NCBI RefSeq assembly: GCF_003688855.1
Contig: NZ_REFW01000001.1
Location: 1,488,001 to 1,552,000 of the forward strand
Reading direction: 5' to 3'
From: Tessaracoccus antarcticus
GTDB lineage: Bacteria > Actinomycetota > Actinomycetes > Propionibacteriales > Propionibacteriaceae
DNA: 64,000 nt
Of the stretch, positions 42,461 to 51,944 are shown in pieces. Each line of letters opens with the position of its first letter. Position 1 is the stretch's first letter. A model generated the notes under the pieces. It did not search any database and was not told the DNA's origin. It saw only the letters and a program-made list of their open reading frames with translations. The position numbers were made by a program, and so were the translations under genes.

Positions 42461-43261
42461 TCAGAGGGTCTTCACGATGTCGGACAGCAGGGCGGCCAGG
42501 CGGGGCCCGGCCTGCTTGCCTGCCTCGAGCACTTCGGCGTGGTTGAGGTCGGAGTCACCCATGCCGGCGGCGGCGTTGGTGACCAGCGAGATGCCCAGCA
42601 CCTCGAGCCCTGCCTCGCGGGCCGCGATGGTCTCGAGCGTGGTGGACATGCCCACCAGGTCGCCGCCCAGGATCCCCGCCATCCTGACCTCGGCGGGCGT
42701 CTCGTACTGGGGCCCGCGGAACTGGACGTAGACGCCTTCCGGCAGGTCGGGGTCGACGGTGTGCGCCAGGTCCCGCAGCCGCTGGGAGTATGCCTCTGTC
42801 AGGTCGATGAACGTGGCGCCGTGCAGGGGGGTGTCGCCCGTGAGGTTGATGTGGTCGCGGATGAGGACTGGGGTGCCGGGTGCCCAGGCAGGGTTGAGCC
42901 CGCCGCAGCCATTGGTGAGGACGAGCGTCGAGGCGCCCCAGGCAGCGGCGGTGCGGACGCCGTGCACCACGGGATCGGCCCCCCGGCCCTCGTAGTAGTG
43001 GGTGCGGCCGGTGAAGACGGCAGCGACCTTGCCGGATGCGGTGCGGATGGCCAGGAGTCGACCGCCGTGCCCGCTCACCACGGGCTTGGAGAAGCCGGGG
43101 ACGTCGCCGAGCTCCAGTTCGCCCAGGCTCTCACCCAGATCGTCGGCGCCGCTGGACCAGCCGGAGCCCAGGACCAGGGCGATGTCGATGCGGGGGACGG
43201 ACAGGGCCTTGGCCACGTGTTCCGCTGCTGTCCGGGCCAGAATTGTGGGATCTTCACTCAT
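42461..43261 (-). CDS. deoD: purine nucleoside phosphorylase, trimeric PNP type
   Basis: 266 residues. Splits purine nucleosides with phosphate to base and ribose 1-phosphate. PNP family-2 landmarks: LVLGSGWSS phosphate loop, VSGHGGRLLAI (catalytic His), GRTHYYEG, LTNGCGGLNPAWAPGTPVLIRDHINLTG, the base-binding FRGPQYETPAEVRM and GDLVGMSTTLETIAARE, and VTNAAAGM with the Asn that binds the purine. Upstream of pmmB on the same strand. The symbol follows the M. tuberculosis name (Rv3307 deoD); the fold is the trimeric PunA type. Confidence 0.95.
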   Translation of the reverse strand: MSEDPTILARTAAEHVAKALSVPRIDIALVLGSGWSSGADDLGESLGELELGDVPGFSKPVVSGHGGRLLAIRTASGKVAAVFTGRTHYYEGRGADPVVHGVRTAAAWGASTLVLTNGCGGLNPAWAPGTPVLIRDHINLTGDTPLHGATFIDLTEAYSQRLRDLAHTVDPDLPEGVYVQFRGPQYETPAEVRMAGILGGDLVGMSTTLETIAAREAGLEVLGISLVTNAAAGMGDSDLNHAEVLEAGKQAGPRLAALLSDIVKTL

Positions 43262-43365
43262 CCCTGCACACTATCGGCTGCCCCCGGCACGGGTGGGGGC
43301 ACCCGGGGAAGTGGCGGCACCTCCGGTCAGCCCCCGTGGTGGGGGTCTGTGAAAGGATGAGGGCC

Positions 43366-44769
43366 GTGACGAAGGTAGTGATCATCGGAGGCGGTCCCGG
43401 CGGCTACGAGGCGGCCCTGGTGGGCAGCCAACTGGGCGGTGATGTGACCCTGGTGGAACGGGACGGCCTCGGCGGAGCGGCCGTGCTGACCGACTGCGTG
43501 CCTTCCAAGACCCTGATCGCCACGGCCGAGGTGATGAGCACCATGGAACGCGCTGCGGAACTGGGGCTGCACTTCCCGGGCGACGACGGCGCTGACGCCA
43601 TCGAGGTCAACATGACCGAGCTCAACAAGCGCGTCCTCGACCTCGCCCACGCCCAGTCGCGCGACATCGACGCCCGCCTGCGGCACGAGGGTGTGCGCAT
43701 CATCGTCGGCGGCGGCATTTTGCAGGGCCCCAACCGGGTCGACGTCACCACCACTGAAGGCACCGAGGAGTTGGACGCCGACATCATCCTGCTGGCCACC
43801 GGCACCACCCCTCGTGAACTCCCCGAGGCGCGCTGCGACGGGACCCGCATCCTCAACTGGAAGCAGCTCTACCAGCTCGACGCCATCCCCGAGCGGCTCA
43901 TCGTCGTCGGCTCCGGCGTCACGGGGGCTGAGTTCGCCTCCGCCTACGACGCCCTGGGCTGCGACGTGGTGCTGGTGTCCTCCCGCCAGCAAGTGCTGCC
44001 CGGTGAGGACCAGGACGCCGCCAACGTGCTCCAGCGCGCGTTCACGAGGCGCGGCATGGAAGTCATGAGCGAGGCGCGTGCCGAATCCGCCCGCGTCGAG
44101 GGCGACGAAGTGGTGGTGGGTCTGACCGACGGCCGCGAGGTGCGGGGTTCGCATTGCCTGATGGCGGTGGGCTCCATCCCCAACTCCGCCGGACTGGGGA
44201 TGGAGGAGGCCGGCGTGACGCTGACCCCCGGAGGCCACGTGCTGGTGGACCGTGTGTCCCGGACCAGCGTCCGCAACATCTACGCCGCCGGGGACGTCAC
44301 GGGAGTATTCCCGCTCGCTTCGGTGGCGGCCATGCAGGGCCGTATTGCCATGTGGCACGCGCTGGGCGACGCCGTCAGCCCGCTGGACCTCCGCAAGGTC
44401 AGCTCCAACGTCTTCACCTCCCCCGAGATCGCCACCGTCGGCACCAGCCAGAAGCAGGTGGATTCCGGCGAGGTGCGGGTCGCCTCGGTGCTGTTGCCGC
44501 TGGCCAGCAACGCGCGCGCCAAGATGCAGGGTTTCACCGACGGGTTCGTCAAACTCTTCTGCCTGCCCACCACGGGCATCATCGTGGGCGGCGTGGTGGT
44601 GGCACCCAACGCCTCCGAGCTCATCCACTCCGTGGCCGTGTGCGTGGGGCAGCGGGTCACCGTGGACGAGTTCAGCGCCAGCTTCACGGTCTACCCGTCC
44701 ATGACGGGTTCGCTCGCGGAGGCCGCTCGCAGACTGCACCACACCGGGGGAGAGTTCCTCACCTCGTGA
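43366..44769 (+). CDS. lpdA: LpdA-like flavoprotein, NAD(P)H:quinone reductase without redox disulfide
   Basis: 467 residues from GTG 43366 (AAGGAT seven bases upstream; ATG 43357 is in frame). FAD motif IIGGGPGGYEAA (6-17), NAD motif VVGSGVTGAEFASAY, GDVTG and a dimerisation domain. In lipoamide dehydrogenases the active site reads GGTCLNVGC; here GGAAVLTDC, so the first redox cysteine is Ala39 and only C44 remains, and the catalytic His of HPTLSE is replaced (YPSMTGSLAEA). This is the pattern of M. tuberculosis LpdA (Rv3303c), a quinone reductase, not a dihydrolipoamide dehydrogenase. Divergent from deoD. Confidence 0.9.
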   Translation: MTKVVIIGGGPGGYEAALVGSQLGGDVTLVERDGLGGAAVLTDCVPSKTLIATAEVMSTMERAAELGLHFPGDDGADAIEVNMTELNKRVLDLAHAQSRDIDARLRHEGVRIIVGGGILQGPNRVDVTTTEGTEELDADIILLATGTTPRELPEARCDGTRILNWKQLYQLDAIPERLIVVGSGVTGAEFASAYDALGCDVVLVSSRQQVLPGEDQDAANVLQRAFTRRGMEVMSEARAESARVEGDEVVVGLTDGREVRGSHCLMAVGSIPNSAGLGMEEAGVTLTPGGHVLVDRVSRTSVRNIYAAGDVTGVFPLASVAAMQGRIAMWHALGDAVSPLDLRKVSSNVFTSPEIATVGTSQKQVDSGEVRVASVLLPLASNARAKMQGFTDGFVKLFCLPTTGIIVGGVVVAPNASELIHSVAVCVGQRVTVDEFSASFTVYPSMTGSLAEAARRLHHTGGEFLTS

Positions 44770-44784
44770 TCAATCGGGGACGGC

Positions 44785-45579
44785 TCAGTCGTCCAGCATC
44801 CCCATCAGCAGGCTGAAGCCACCGATCATCATGGCCCCCTGCGTCATGCGTCGCATGCTGGGGTCGTGCATCCAGGGGCCGTAGTAGCCGCGCGCCCACG
44901 CGGCGTGGTTGCGGTCCTCCCAGTACGGCACCGCGGTCTGCCCGGCGTTGACCATCCGTATCCTGGGGTCGGCGCCGAGGCTGATGCGGGAGGCGTCGAC
45001 GGCACACGCAGGCACCTGTCGTGCCACGCCCCCGGCGGGGGCCCATGCGACGTCCTCGACGGAGGGGCCGTGGGCGGGATCGAAGAAGCAGGGCGGGCGA
45101 CGTGTGGGCAGTGGCTTGCCGAGGGCCCGGGCCCGCACGCACGCCATGGCGTAGCGACCCTCCTCGAGGATGTGGGTGATGTGGGTGGCCTCGGAGTCGG
45201 CCCGTGCACCCTGCAGCGCCAGTTTGGCGTTCTCGTAGGCGTCGAGCGCCCGCGTGTAATCGCCGCGCGCATCGTCTGTCAGGACGTAGCCAACCACGTC
45301 GAAGTCCAGCTCCCGCAGCTCGATGCCGAAGTGGGTGATGTCGGAGTCGATGGCCGCGCGGGAGGCCACGCTGAGGGGCACATCAGTGGGAAGACCCCAT
45401 GCGCCCCGGGAGAAACCGTACGGGGAGGGCTGGCCGCCCGGCCCACCCCACTGGAGGTGCGGCGGGGCCGCGGTGGTGGGTCCGCCGGGTGCGCCCAGCG
45501 AACGACGGCGACCGTCGGCCATGCCCGAAAGGAGCATGGTCATGACAGTCACCAAGAGCATCAGCCCGAGCATCGTCAT
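44785..45579 (-). CDS. actinobacterial membrane-anchored protein of unknown function
   Basis: 264 residues from ATG 45579, six bases after TACCCT (45586-45591). One N-terminal helix (2-18), a Pro/Gly-rich linker, an alpha-helical central part (DFDVVGYVLTDDARGDYTRALDAYENA), and RRPPCFFDPAHGPSVEDVAWAPAG followed by ARQVPACAVDASRI, a conserved cysteine pair seen in a family of actinobacterial envelope proteins. It ends with a hydrophobic GAMMIGGFSLLMGML segment. Role unknown. Convergent with lpdA. Confidence 0.7.
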   Translation of the reverse strand: MTMLGLMLLVTVMTMLLSGMADGRRRSLGAPGGPTTAAPPHLQWGGPGGQPSPYGFSRGAWGLPTDVPLSVASRAAIDSDITHFGIELRELDFDVVGYVLTDDARGDYTRALDAYENAKLALQGARADSEATHITHILEEGRYAMACVRARALGKPLPTRRPPCFFDPAHGPSVEDVAWAPAGGVARQVPACAVDASRISLGADPRIRMVNAGQTAVPYWEDRNHAAWARGYYGPWMHDPSMRRMTQGAMMIGGFSLLMGMLDD

Positions 45580-45635
45580 GCATTCAGGGTACGTCGCGTC
45601 CCCAAGGACGGGGGCCGCCGTGAGTGACTGACTGC

Positions 45636-47405
45636 TCAGTCGATGATGTCGCAGAGCACCTGTCCGGCGGTGACACTGGCACCTGTCTCCATGGCGAGGG
45701 CGGAGATGGTGCCGGAGCGGTGCGCCACCAGTGGCTGCTCCATCTTCATGGCCTCGATGACGGCCACGGCCTGGCCCTCCTCGACGGAGTCGCCCTCCAC
45801 GACGTTCACCTTCACGATGGTGCCCTGCATGGGTGCGGTCAACGCGTTCCCGGACGGGGCGGAGACCTTGGCGCCGCCCCGGGCTCGTTTCGTGGGGCGG
45901 GCCGACTTCGCCGCGGTGGACGGGCGGGCCCCGAAACCGGCGGGGAGCTTGACCTCCATACGGCGGCCGTTGACCTCCACGGCGATGACCTCGGGTTCAC
46001 CCTCGTCGTCCGGCTCGCCGATCGTGCCGGCGTAGGGGGCGATTTCGCCGGTGAACTCGGTCTCGATCCAGCGTGTGTGCACCAGGAAGTTGCCGTCGGG
46101 GGCCACGAACGCGGGTTCGTTGAGGACCGCCTCGTGGAACGGGACGACGGTGGGCATGCCGTCCACCTGCAGTTCGGCCAGCGCGCGGCGGGAGCGGGCG
46201 ATGGCCTGCTGCCGGTCGGCGCCCGTCACGATCACCTTGGCCACGAGCGAGTCGAATGCCCCCGGGACGGTCATTCCTGCGTGGTACCCCTCATCGACGC
46301 GGACGCCCGGCCCGCTGGGGGCGTGCCACCTCACGAGCGTGCCGGGGGCTGGCATGAAGTTGCGGCCGGCGTCCTCGGCGTTGATGCGGAACTCGATGGA
46401 GTGGCCGCGCGCCACGGGGTCGTCGTAGCCGAGCTCCTCGCCGCTGGCGATCCGGAACATCTCCCGCACCAGGTCCAGGCCGGTGACCTCCTCGGACACG
46501 GGGTGCTCCACCTGCAGCCGGGTGTTGACCTCGAGGAAGGAGATGGCGCCGTTCTGGCCCACGAGGAACTCGCAGGTGCCTGCACCGACGTACCCCGCCT
46601 CCTTGAGGATCGCCTTGCTGGAGCTGTAGAGCTGGTCCACCTGGTCCTCGCTGAGGAACGGTGCAGGGGCCTCCTCCACCAGCTTTTGGTGGCGGCGCTG
46701 CAGCGAGCAGTCGCGCGTGGAGACCACCACGACGTTGCCGTGCTGGTCGGCGAGGCACTGTGTTTCGACGTGGCGGGGCTTGTCGAGGTACAGCTCCACG
46801 AAGCACTCGCCGCGACCGAATGCCGTCACGGCCTCCCGGGTGGCTGACTCGAACAACTCGGGGATGTCCTCGATGGTGTGGGCCACCTTCAACCCGCGCC
46901 CACCGCCACCGAACGCTGCCTTGATGGCGACGGGCAGGCCGTGTTCGCGCGCGAAGGCCACCACCTCGTCGGGCCCGGAGACAGGGTCCGGGGTGCCGGG
47001 GACCTGGGGGGCGCCGACGCGCTGCGCGATGTGGCGGGCGCGGACCTTGTCGCCCAGCTCCTCAATGGCCGAAGGTGGGGGGCCTATCCAGATCAGCCCG
47101 GCGTCAATGATCGACTGCGCGAACTGGGCGTTCTCAGCAAGGAAGCCGTAGCCGGGATGGACGGCATCGGCGCCGGTGCGTTCCGCGACAGCCAGCAGCT
47201 TCTCCACGTTCAGGTACGTGTCGGCGGGTGTGGCCCCGTTCAGACTGAAGGCCTCGTCAGCGAGCTTCACGAACAGGGAGTCTGCGTCGGAGTCGGCGTA
47301 GACCGCCACAGAGATGATGCCGGCGTCACGGGCCGCCCGGATCACCCGGACCGCGATCTCGCCACGATTGGCGATCAGAACCTTGGAGATGGATCGAGTG
47401 CCCAC
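45636..47405 (-). CDS. accA3: acyl-CoA carboxylase alpha subunit (biotin carboxylase + BCCP)
   Basis: 589 residues from GTG 47405, preceded by AGGAGGAAA. Biotin carboxylase domain 1-450: [18 protein letters not shown], glycine-rich [47 protein letters not shown]; linker with Ala/Lys/Arg-rich segment; C-terminal biotinyl domain with biotin lysine K554 in EAMKMEQ. Carboxylates biotin with bicarbonate and ATP and passes it to AccD subunits. The partner genes accD and accE and the biotin ligase birA are 7-9 kb downstream. Corresponds to AccA3 (Rv3285) of mycobacteria, shared by acetyl- and propionyl-CoA carboxylases. Confidence 0.95.
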   Translation of the reverse strand: MGTRSISKVLIANRGEIAVRVIRAARDAGIISVAVYADSDADSLFVKLADEAFSLNGATPADTYLNVEKLLAVAERTGADAVHPGYGFLAENAQFAQSIIDAGLIWIGPPPSAIEELGDKVRARHIAQRVGAPQVPGTPDPVSGPDEVVAFAREHGLPVAIKAAFGGGGRGLKVAHTIEDIPELFESATREAVTAFGRGECFVELYLDKPRHVETQCLADQHGNVVVVSTRDCSLQRRHQKLVEEAPAPFLSEDQVDQLYSSSKAILKEAGYVGAGTCEFLVGQNGAISFLEVNTRLQVEHPVSEEVTGLDLVREMFRIASGEELGYDDPVARGHSIEFRINAEDAGRNFMPAPGTLVRWHAPSGPGVRVDEGYHAGMTVPGAFDSLVAKVIVTGADRQQAIARSRRALAELQVDGMPTVVPFHEAVLNEPAFVAPDGNFLVHTRWIETEFTGEIAPYAGTIGEPDDEGEPEVIAVEVNGRRMEVKLPAGFGARPSTAAKSARPTKRARGGAKVSAPSGNALTAPMQGTIVKVNVVEGDSVEEGQAVAVIEAMKMEQPLVAHRSGTISALAMETGASVTAGQVLCDIID

Positions 47406-47501
47406 TGGATTTCCTCCTGGCGTGAAAAGGGGTTGCCACGCTCACTGTAGTGGCGTTGGCCCCCGCCGGTTGGAGTGGGGCAGCACCGCTAGGTTGGGCA
47501 G

Positions 47502-47987
47502 GTGCCCACTCCGGATTTCATCACTGAACTGCGACGCCACGTCGGCCACTCACCGCTGTGGCTGGTCGGCACGGCTGCCGCCATCCTGCGCGCCGGTGAT
47601 GGCGGCCCCGAAGTGCTGCTGGTCCGCAGATCCGACACCGGTGAATGGTCGCTCGTGTCAGGGATCGTGGACCCGGGGGAGCACCCGGCCGACACCATTG
47701 TGCGCGAAGCCATGGAGGAGGCGGGCGTGGTCATCGAGGTGGAACGAATGCTGTGGCTGGTGGTGGATGCCCCCATCACCTACCCCAATGGCGATCAGTG
47801 CCAGTACCTCAACCATGGCTTCCTGGCCCGCTGCACCTCCGGTGAGGCGCACGTCGGCGACGAGGAGTCCTCGGAGGTGGGTTGGTTCCCCGTCGGCTCG
47901 CTACCGACGCCGCAGCGACATGACCTGGAAAAGATGGTGGCCATCGCCGCCGATCCACCCGGCGACCTGCTGTTCGCGTTGGAGTGA
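47502..47987 (+). CDS. Nudix hydrolase
   Basis: 161 residues from GTG 47502, six bases after TAGGTT (47490-47495). Nudix box G-x5-E-x7-REUxEExGU complete in GIVDPGEHPADTIVREAMEEAGV; preceding LLVRRSDTGEWSLVSG. The DITYPNGD-like strand (APITYPNGDQCQYLNHGF) resembles NADH/ADP-ribose type Nudix enzymes. Substrate not decidable. Divergent from accA3. Confidence 0.92.
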   Translation: MPTPDFITELRRHVGHSPLWLVGTAAAILRAGDGGPEVLLVRRSDTGEWSLVSGIVDPGEHPADTIVREAMEEAGVVIEVERMLWLVVDAPITYPNGDQCQYLNHGFLARCTSGEAHVGDEESSEVGWFPVGSLPTPQRHDLEKMVAIAADPPGDLLFALE

Positions 47988-48021
47988 GCGCACCTCCTGA
48001 CTCTGGGTAGAGTTGCGCGCT

Positions 48022-48447
48022 GTGATCCGTCGACTGCTTGCCGTCCTGTGCTGCCTCGCTGCCGTGGGGGGCATGGCGGGGTGCAGTGCGGCGTCCCCTG
48101 AACCGACGGCGCCGCCGCCCACCACCTCTGCAGCGGCCAGCATCCCCGCCGACGGTGTGCTGATGAGCGCGCTCGGGTTTGCGCATGCGCCTGCGGACTT
48201 CTCCGTGCCGTCCACCTCCACCATCACGGAACGGGTCGACCAGGAGAACACGGTGGTGGCGGTGTTCACGGCCCCCAGCGGGCTGGACATCGCCAGCTAC
48301 CTGCGTCGCACCGTGACGGAGCAGGGATGGGACATCACCGCGGACGGGAACAATTCGTTGTTGTTCGAGCGCGGCGATGCACGGGGTGCCTTCACGGTGA
48401 CGGGCGCGTTCGCGGCCCTGTCCATCCGCTACGACGAGCAGTCCTGA
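48022..48447 (+). CDS. small lipoprotein of unknown function
   Basis: 141 residues from GTG 48022, eight bases after TAGAGT (48008-48013). Signal peptide with lipobox MAGC, a Pro/Thr/Ala linker, then a globular domain FTAPSGLDIASYLRRTVTEQGW, ITADGNNSLLFERGDARGAF. No family recognised; the pattern recalls small actinobacterial lipoproteins that restrain or present an adjacent enzyme. The stop lies just before a strong palindromic hairpin. Confidence 0.65.
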   Translation: MIRRLLAVLCCLAAVGGMAGCSAASPEPTAPPPTTSAAASIPADGVLMSALGFAHAPADFSVPSTSTITERVDQENTVVAVFTAPSGLDIASYLRRTVTEQGWDITADGNNSLLFERGDARGAFTVTGAFAALSIRYDEQS

Positions 48448-48450
48448 CCA

Positions 48451-48480
48451 CTGACGTCACACCGCGGTGCGTGACGTCAG
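48451..48480. terminator. bidirectional palindromic hairpin between convergent genes
   Basis: CTGACGTCAC and GTGACGTCAG form a perfect 10-bp stem around ACCGCGGTGC, itself self-complementary. The stop of the minus-strand gene (48457-48459) lies inside it and the lipoprotein stop is three bases before it. Confidence 0.7.
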
Positions 48481-49005
48481 CCACGTCACTGCTGCGATCC
48501 CGGCGAACACCAGCAGGATGACGCCCGCCTGGGCCCCGGCGATGAAGCTGGGTTGCCAGTCGGACCTCGCCAGCGCCATCGTCACCACCACGGCGGCCAC
48601 CAGCAGTGTCGCCAGGACGTTGAGTGCCGGCATGTCCATGACGGGCGCCAGGAAGTAGAAGTGGACGCCGACCACGAGCAGGACCCACACCGGCACGAAT
48701 CTGCTCCACCTGGACACCCCCAGGCCGATGCCCCCGGCCGCGGCGAGGACGACCTCCACCCCCACGAGGATCAGGTAGGTGCGAAACGCTGGACCGGACG
48801 TGTCCAGGGCTGTGGGGGCACCCCAATTGAGTCCACTGAGTATGCCGAAGATGATTGCCAGGACACCGCCGAGGCCTGCGCCAATACCCAGGGCCACCCT
48901 CGCCCGGGGTGGCGGGTTCTCCTGAGCCCAACCGAACCACACGAAGGCGAAGAGCCCGAAGATCGCCGTTGTCATGAGGAGATCGCGCGTCAAATGCTCG
49001 TCCAT
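48457..49005 (-). CDS. six-helix membrane protein, unknown
   Basis: 182 residues from ATG 49005 (ATG 49020 in frame, overlapping the antiporter stop). About six hydrophobic segments (LLMTTAIFGLFAFVWFG, ARVALGIGAGLGGVLAIIFGIL, YLILVGVEVVLAAAGGIGLG, FVPVWVLLVVGVHFYFLAP, NVLATLLVAAVVVTMAL, AGAQAGVILLVFAGIAAVTW). HFYFLAPV in helix 4 is conserved-looking but no family is recognised with certainty. Follows the antiporter on the same strand with no gap, so it may be coexpressed. Confidence 0.65.
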   Translation of the reverse strand: MDEHLTRDLLMTTAIFGLFAFVWFGWAQENPPPRARVALGIGAGLGGVLAIIFGILSGLNWGAPTALDTSGPAFRTYLILVGVEVVLAAAGGIGLGVSRWSRFVPVWVLLVVGVHFYFLAPVMDMPALNVLATLLVAAVVVTMALARSDWQPSFIAGAQAGVILLVFAGIAAVTWLTSRTAV

Positions 49006-49009
49006 CCCG

Positions 49010-50206
49010 CTACCTGCCATTCCTGAGTCGTCCGTACCAGTGGGGGACCTCCCACGCGTCGTCGAACCACCGTGCCACAACCACGTCAGTGGAGGAGTGC
49101 AGCAGGATGGACAGCACGACGGTGCCGGCGATGAGGTCGAACACCTGCATGCCGTTGTCGAGGCCCGAGGTCAGGACGTAGAGGGCATAGACCACGGAGG
49201 CGAAGCCCTTGGGGCCGAACCACGCGGCGGCCACCTGTTCCTTGGTGCTCAGCCCGGTGCCGATGAAGGACAGTGCCAGCGCGATGGAGCGGGGCAGGAT
49301 GAGCGCCAGGACAGCGAAGGCCACGCCGGCCCAGCCGTTGTCGGCGATGACCGTGATGGTGATGAGGGCCCCGAACACGAGCAGCGCCCCCAGTTTGAGG
49401 AGCTCCGCAATGAGCTCGCCGAACTGCTCGAAGCTCTCCCGCTGGTGGGGGCCTGCCGTGGCCACGGTGATGCCCGCCGCGAAGGCCGCCAGGAAGAGGT
49501 TGCCATGGGTGACCTGTCCCAGCGCCAGGACCAGCAGGCCGATGGCCAACGCCGTCAACGGCTCGTAGTGGTGGGAGGCCTGGAAGAACGGCAGGCGTTC
49601 CAGCGCCAACGCCACGAGTGGCACGACGACGCCGATGGCAATGCCGATCCCCAACTCGACGAGAACCTCGGTGGCGTCCACTTCACCGCTGCGCTGGGCG
49701 ATGGTGAGCAGGATGATGACGAACGGCAGGGCCAGCCCGTCGTTGATGCCGGACTCCACGTTGAGCAGGTGACGAAGTCGCTCCGGCACTTTCTTGTTGC
49801 CCACGAGCGCGGAGGCGAAGACCGGGTCTGTGGGGGACAGGATGGCGCCGACGAGCAACGAGGTGGGCCAGTCGAGACCCACCACGAAGCGGGCCAACAG
49901 TGCCGTGAGGATGAGTGTTATCGGCAGACCGAGCAGCAGCGCGCGCCCGGGGAGCTGCCATGCGGAGCGCAGGTCCCGCCAGCCGGCCTTCATCCCGTCG
50001 GTGAAGAGCACCGCGAACAGAGCCAGTTCCGCCAGGAGGCCGACGGTGGGGTCCTCCGGCGAGATGTCGATGACGCCGAGCGCCCCGGAGCCCAGCACGA
50101 TGCCGCCGACGAGGAACAGCACGGAGGTGGACAGGATCGTGCGGTCCGCTCGGTTGGACACCAGGGCGGCCACCAGCAGCAGGCCGGCAAAGCAGAGGAG
50201 CAGCAC
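49010..50206 (-). CDS. NhaP-type Na+/H+ (cation/proton) antiporter
   Basis: 398 residues from GTG 50206 with AAAGGA upstream. Twelve to thirteen helices; PTSLLVGAILSPTDPVFASALVG and LLNVESGINDGLALPFVIILL carry the CPA1 ion-binding residues (the TDP and ND pairs). No soluble C-terminal domain, unlike the antiporter at 26923-28839. Exchanges Na+ (or K+) for H+ for pH and salt homeostasis. Confidence 0.9.
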   Translation of the reverse strand: MLLLCFAGLLLVAALVSNRADRTILSTSVLFLVGGIVLGSGALGVIDISPEDPTVGLLAELALFAVLFTDGMKAGWRDLRSAWQLPGRALLLGLPITLILTALLARFVVGLDWPTSLLVGAILSPTDPVFASALVGNKKVPERLRHLLNVESGINDGLALPFVIILLTIAQRSGEVDATEVLVELGIGIAIGVVVPLVALALERLPFFQASHHYEPLTALAIGLLVLALGQVTHGNLFLAAFAAGITVATAGPHQRESFEQFGELIAELLKLGALLVFGALITITVIADNGWAGVAFAVLALILPRSIALALSFIGTGLSTKEQVAAAWFGPKGFASVVYALYVLTSGLDNGMQVFDLIAGTVVLSILLHSSTDVVVARWFDDAWEVPHWYGRLRNGR

Positions 50207-50295
50207 GCGCGGGTCCTTTCGGTTGCGTGCTGCTCACGGTAGTGCGACGAGCAGTGCAGGGGAATGATCCCCTGCACTGCCCGAATGCCAGAGCG

Positions 50296-51345
50296 TCAGT
50301 CCTTGACGGGGTAGAAGAACGAGCTGAAGAGAATCCGGGGCCACATCGATGCACCCACCACCTTCTCCACCTCGGCCTTCACCGATTGGTCGTCCGTGAG
50401 GGTGACCACGGTGATCCAGGCGCCCTGGGCGTTGGCCGCGTAGTAGGAATCCTCGACCCCGGCGATGGCTGAGACCGCCTTCGCCACGGGCTCGCCGTCG
50501 GCCCTCGACGGCCCGGGCACCGTTGCCACGCAGAAGACACGCTCCACATACGGGGCCAGGGCCCTGCGTGCGGCCACCAGGTCACCGGTGACGGCCACGT
50601 TGAAGTTCGGTCCGCCCGGCCAGTCCATCTGGTAGCCGGGAAGCGCTCTGGCGACCTCTTCCATGGAGCGGTCACCGGGCCCGGTGCCCTGGATGGGATC
50701 GCTGCACAAATCTTTGTAGGCGTCCTCGGCGTCGCCGGTCTCGGAAGGATCCTGGGGGGCCTTGGGGTCGAACATCCCGTACACGTCCACTGCCGTCATG
50801 GTGGTGCCGTCGAAGGTGCCGGTGACGATGACGTTGTCCCAGGAGAACTCGCCGGCGTGCTGCACAGTTCTTTGGGGGAGGTCCTCGCGCGAGACGCCGA
50901 CGACCGGAATGCCCTCACACTGAGGTGTGACACTGGGTGGATCGGTGTAGGTGATGGCGCTGTTGCACAACGTTGCTGCGTCACCCTCCATCACGAGGAG
51001 GGTGTTGACCGCCACAAGGTCGCTTCGCGCACCGATGGGGGTGGGTGCGGACGGGGTGGAGGGTGTGGGGGACGGCGAGGGTATCGGGGATGCGCTGGCA
51101 CTGGAAGGTGCCGACGGTGTGGGGGATGCCGGGGTGGCCTCCTGGACGGGACGGAGCTGCTGCACGATGCCGCCGACGGCCAGAACGGCGACTGCGGCTG
51201 CCACGGCTGCGGCAATCCAGCGACCGCGGTGAGGCGGCGCGTCGGCGTCGAGGATTCCGTCAAGGATGCCCTGGCGCTTGTCGTCCCACTCGGGAGCGAC
51301 GGCGGCCGGGGTCGTGGGTGTGAGCTTGGAGAGGTCGTCAGACAT
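50296..51345 (-). CDS. membrane-anchored protein paired with an ECF sigma factor (putative anti-sigma)
   Basis: 349 residues from ATG 51345. N-terminal cytoplasmic segment (1-42), one helix (WIAAAVAAAVAVLAVGGIV, about 44-62), a Ser/Pro-rich linker (70-98) and an extracytoplasmic domain of about 240 residues with Cys near LCNSA, QCEGI, LCSDP and FCVAT. The start overlaps the sigma-factor stop by eight bases. Location and topology fit an anti-sigma regulator, but the zinc-binding HxxxCxxC of ZAS proteins is absent, so the role is inference. Confidence 0.6.
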   Translation of the reverse strand: MSDDLSKLTPTTPAAVAPEWDDKRQGILDGILDADAPPHRGRWIAAAVAAAVAVLAVGGIVQQLRPVQEATPASPTPSAPSSASASPIPSPSPTPSTPSAPTPIGARSDLVAVNTLLVMEGDAATLCNSAITYTDPPSVTPQCEGIPVVGVSREDLPQRTVQHAGEFSWDNVIVTGTFDGTTMTAVDVYGMFDPKAPQDPSETGDAEDAYKDLCSDPIQGTGPGDRSMEEVARALPGYQMDWPGGPNFNVAVTGDLVAARRALAPYVERVFCVATVPGPSRADGEPVAKAVSAIAGVEDSYYAANAQGAWITVVTLTDDQSVKAEVEKVVGASMWPRILFSSFFYPVKD

Positions 51346-51862
51346 GGGAACTCCCGAGGTGAACTGAGGTGGGGGCCGCATCGCCCAGGGCGGCGGCCAT
51401 CTTCGTACGAGCACGGTGGACGCGCACTCGCAGGGCGCCGTGGCTGCATTTCAGTGCACTGGCCGCCTCGGCGCCGGTGAGGCCGTCCCAGGAGACGAGC
51501 AGGATGGCTTCCCGTTCATCCTCGGTGAGGGCGCCCAGTGCGGTGAGGAGGTCGGCCCGGCGTTCGGCCGTGACGTCGGCCGGGTCCGCCGCCAACTGCG
51601 TGATCTGCTGCAGTCGGGTCTCCAACGCCACTGCGCGGGCCTGGGTGCGGTACCGGTTGCGGATGGTGTTGCGCGCCGTGACGATGAGCCAGCCCCGGGG
51701 CTCCGGTGGCACGTCGTCGAGCTTCCGCCACGCGGTCATGAACGTGTCACTGACGGCGTCCTCGGCTACTGCGGGGGCCAGATGTCGCAGACAGTGCAGC
51801 ATGACGGCGTCCACGTGATCCTCGTACAGGGCCACGAATCGGGCCCGTCGCTGGTGCTCCAT
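51338..51862 (-). CDS. ECF-type RNA polymerase sigma factor
   Basis: 174 residues from ATG 51862. Sigma region 2 (RFVALYEDHVDAVMLHCLRH to AEDAVSDTFMTAWRKLDDVP) and region 4.2 (LLTALGALTEDEREAILLV, WDGLTGAEAASALKCSHGALRVRVHRARTKMA) typical of extracytoplasmic-function sigma factors of the sigma-70 family. Directs transcription of a small regulon in response to envelope or other stress. Translationally coupled to the membrane protein downstream. The upstream region 51863-51944 carries GTAAC, a possible ECF -35 for autoregulation. Confidence 0.88.
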   Translation of the reverse strand: MEHQRRARFVALYEDHVDAVMLHCLRHLAPAVAEDAVSDTFMTAWRKLDDVPPEPRGWLIVTARNTIRNRYRTQARAVALETRLQQITQLAADPADVTAERRADLLTALGALTEDEREAILLVSWDGLTGAEAASALKCSHGALRVRVHRARTKMAAALGDAAPTSVHLGSSHV

Positions 51863-51944
51863 ACCCCTTAGTGTCGCGGGCGGCACGAATGTTACTGACA
51901 CGCCCGACTACCGTGGGGGCACACGCAACGAAAGGAAACTCATC

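Noticed and set aside
45624-46847. A 407-codon plus-strand frame opposite accA3
   Set aside because: Shadow of a clear biotin carboxylase gene.
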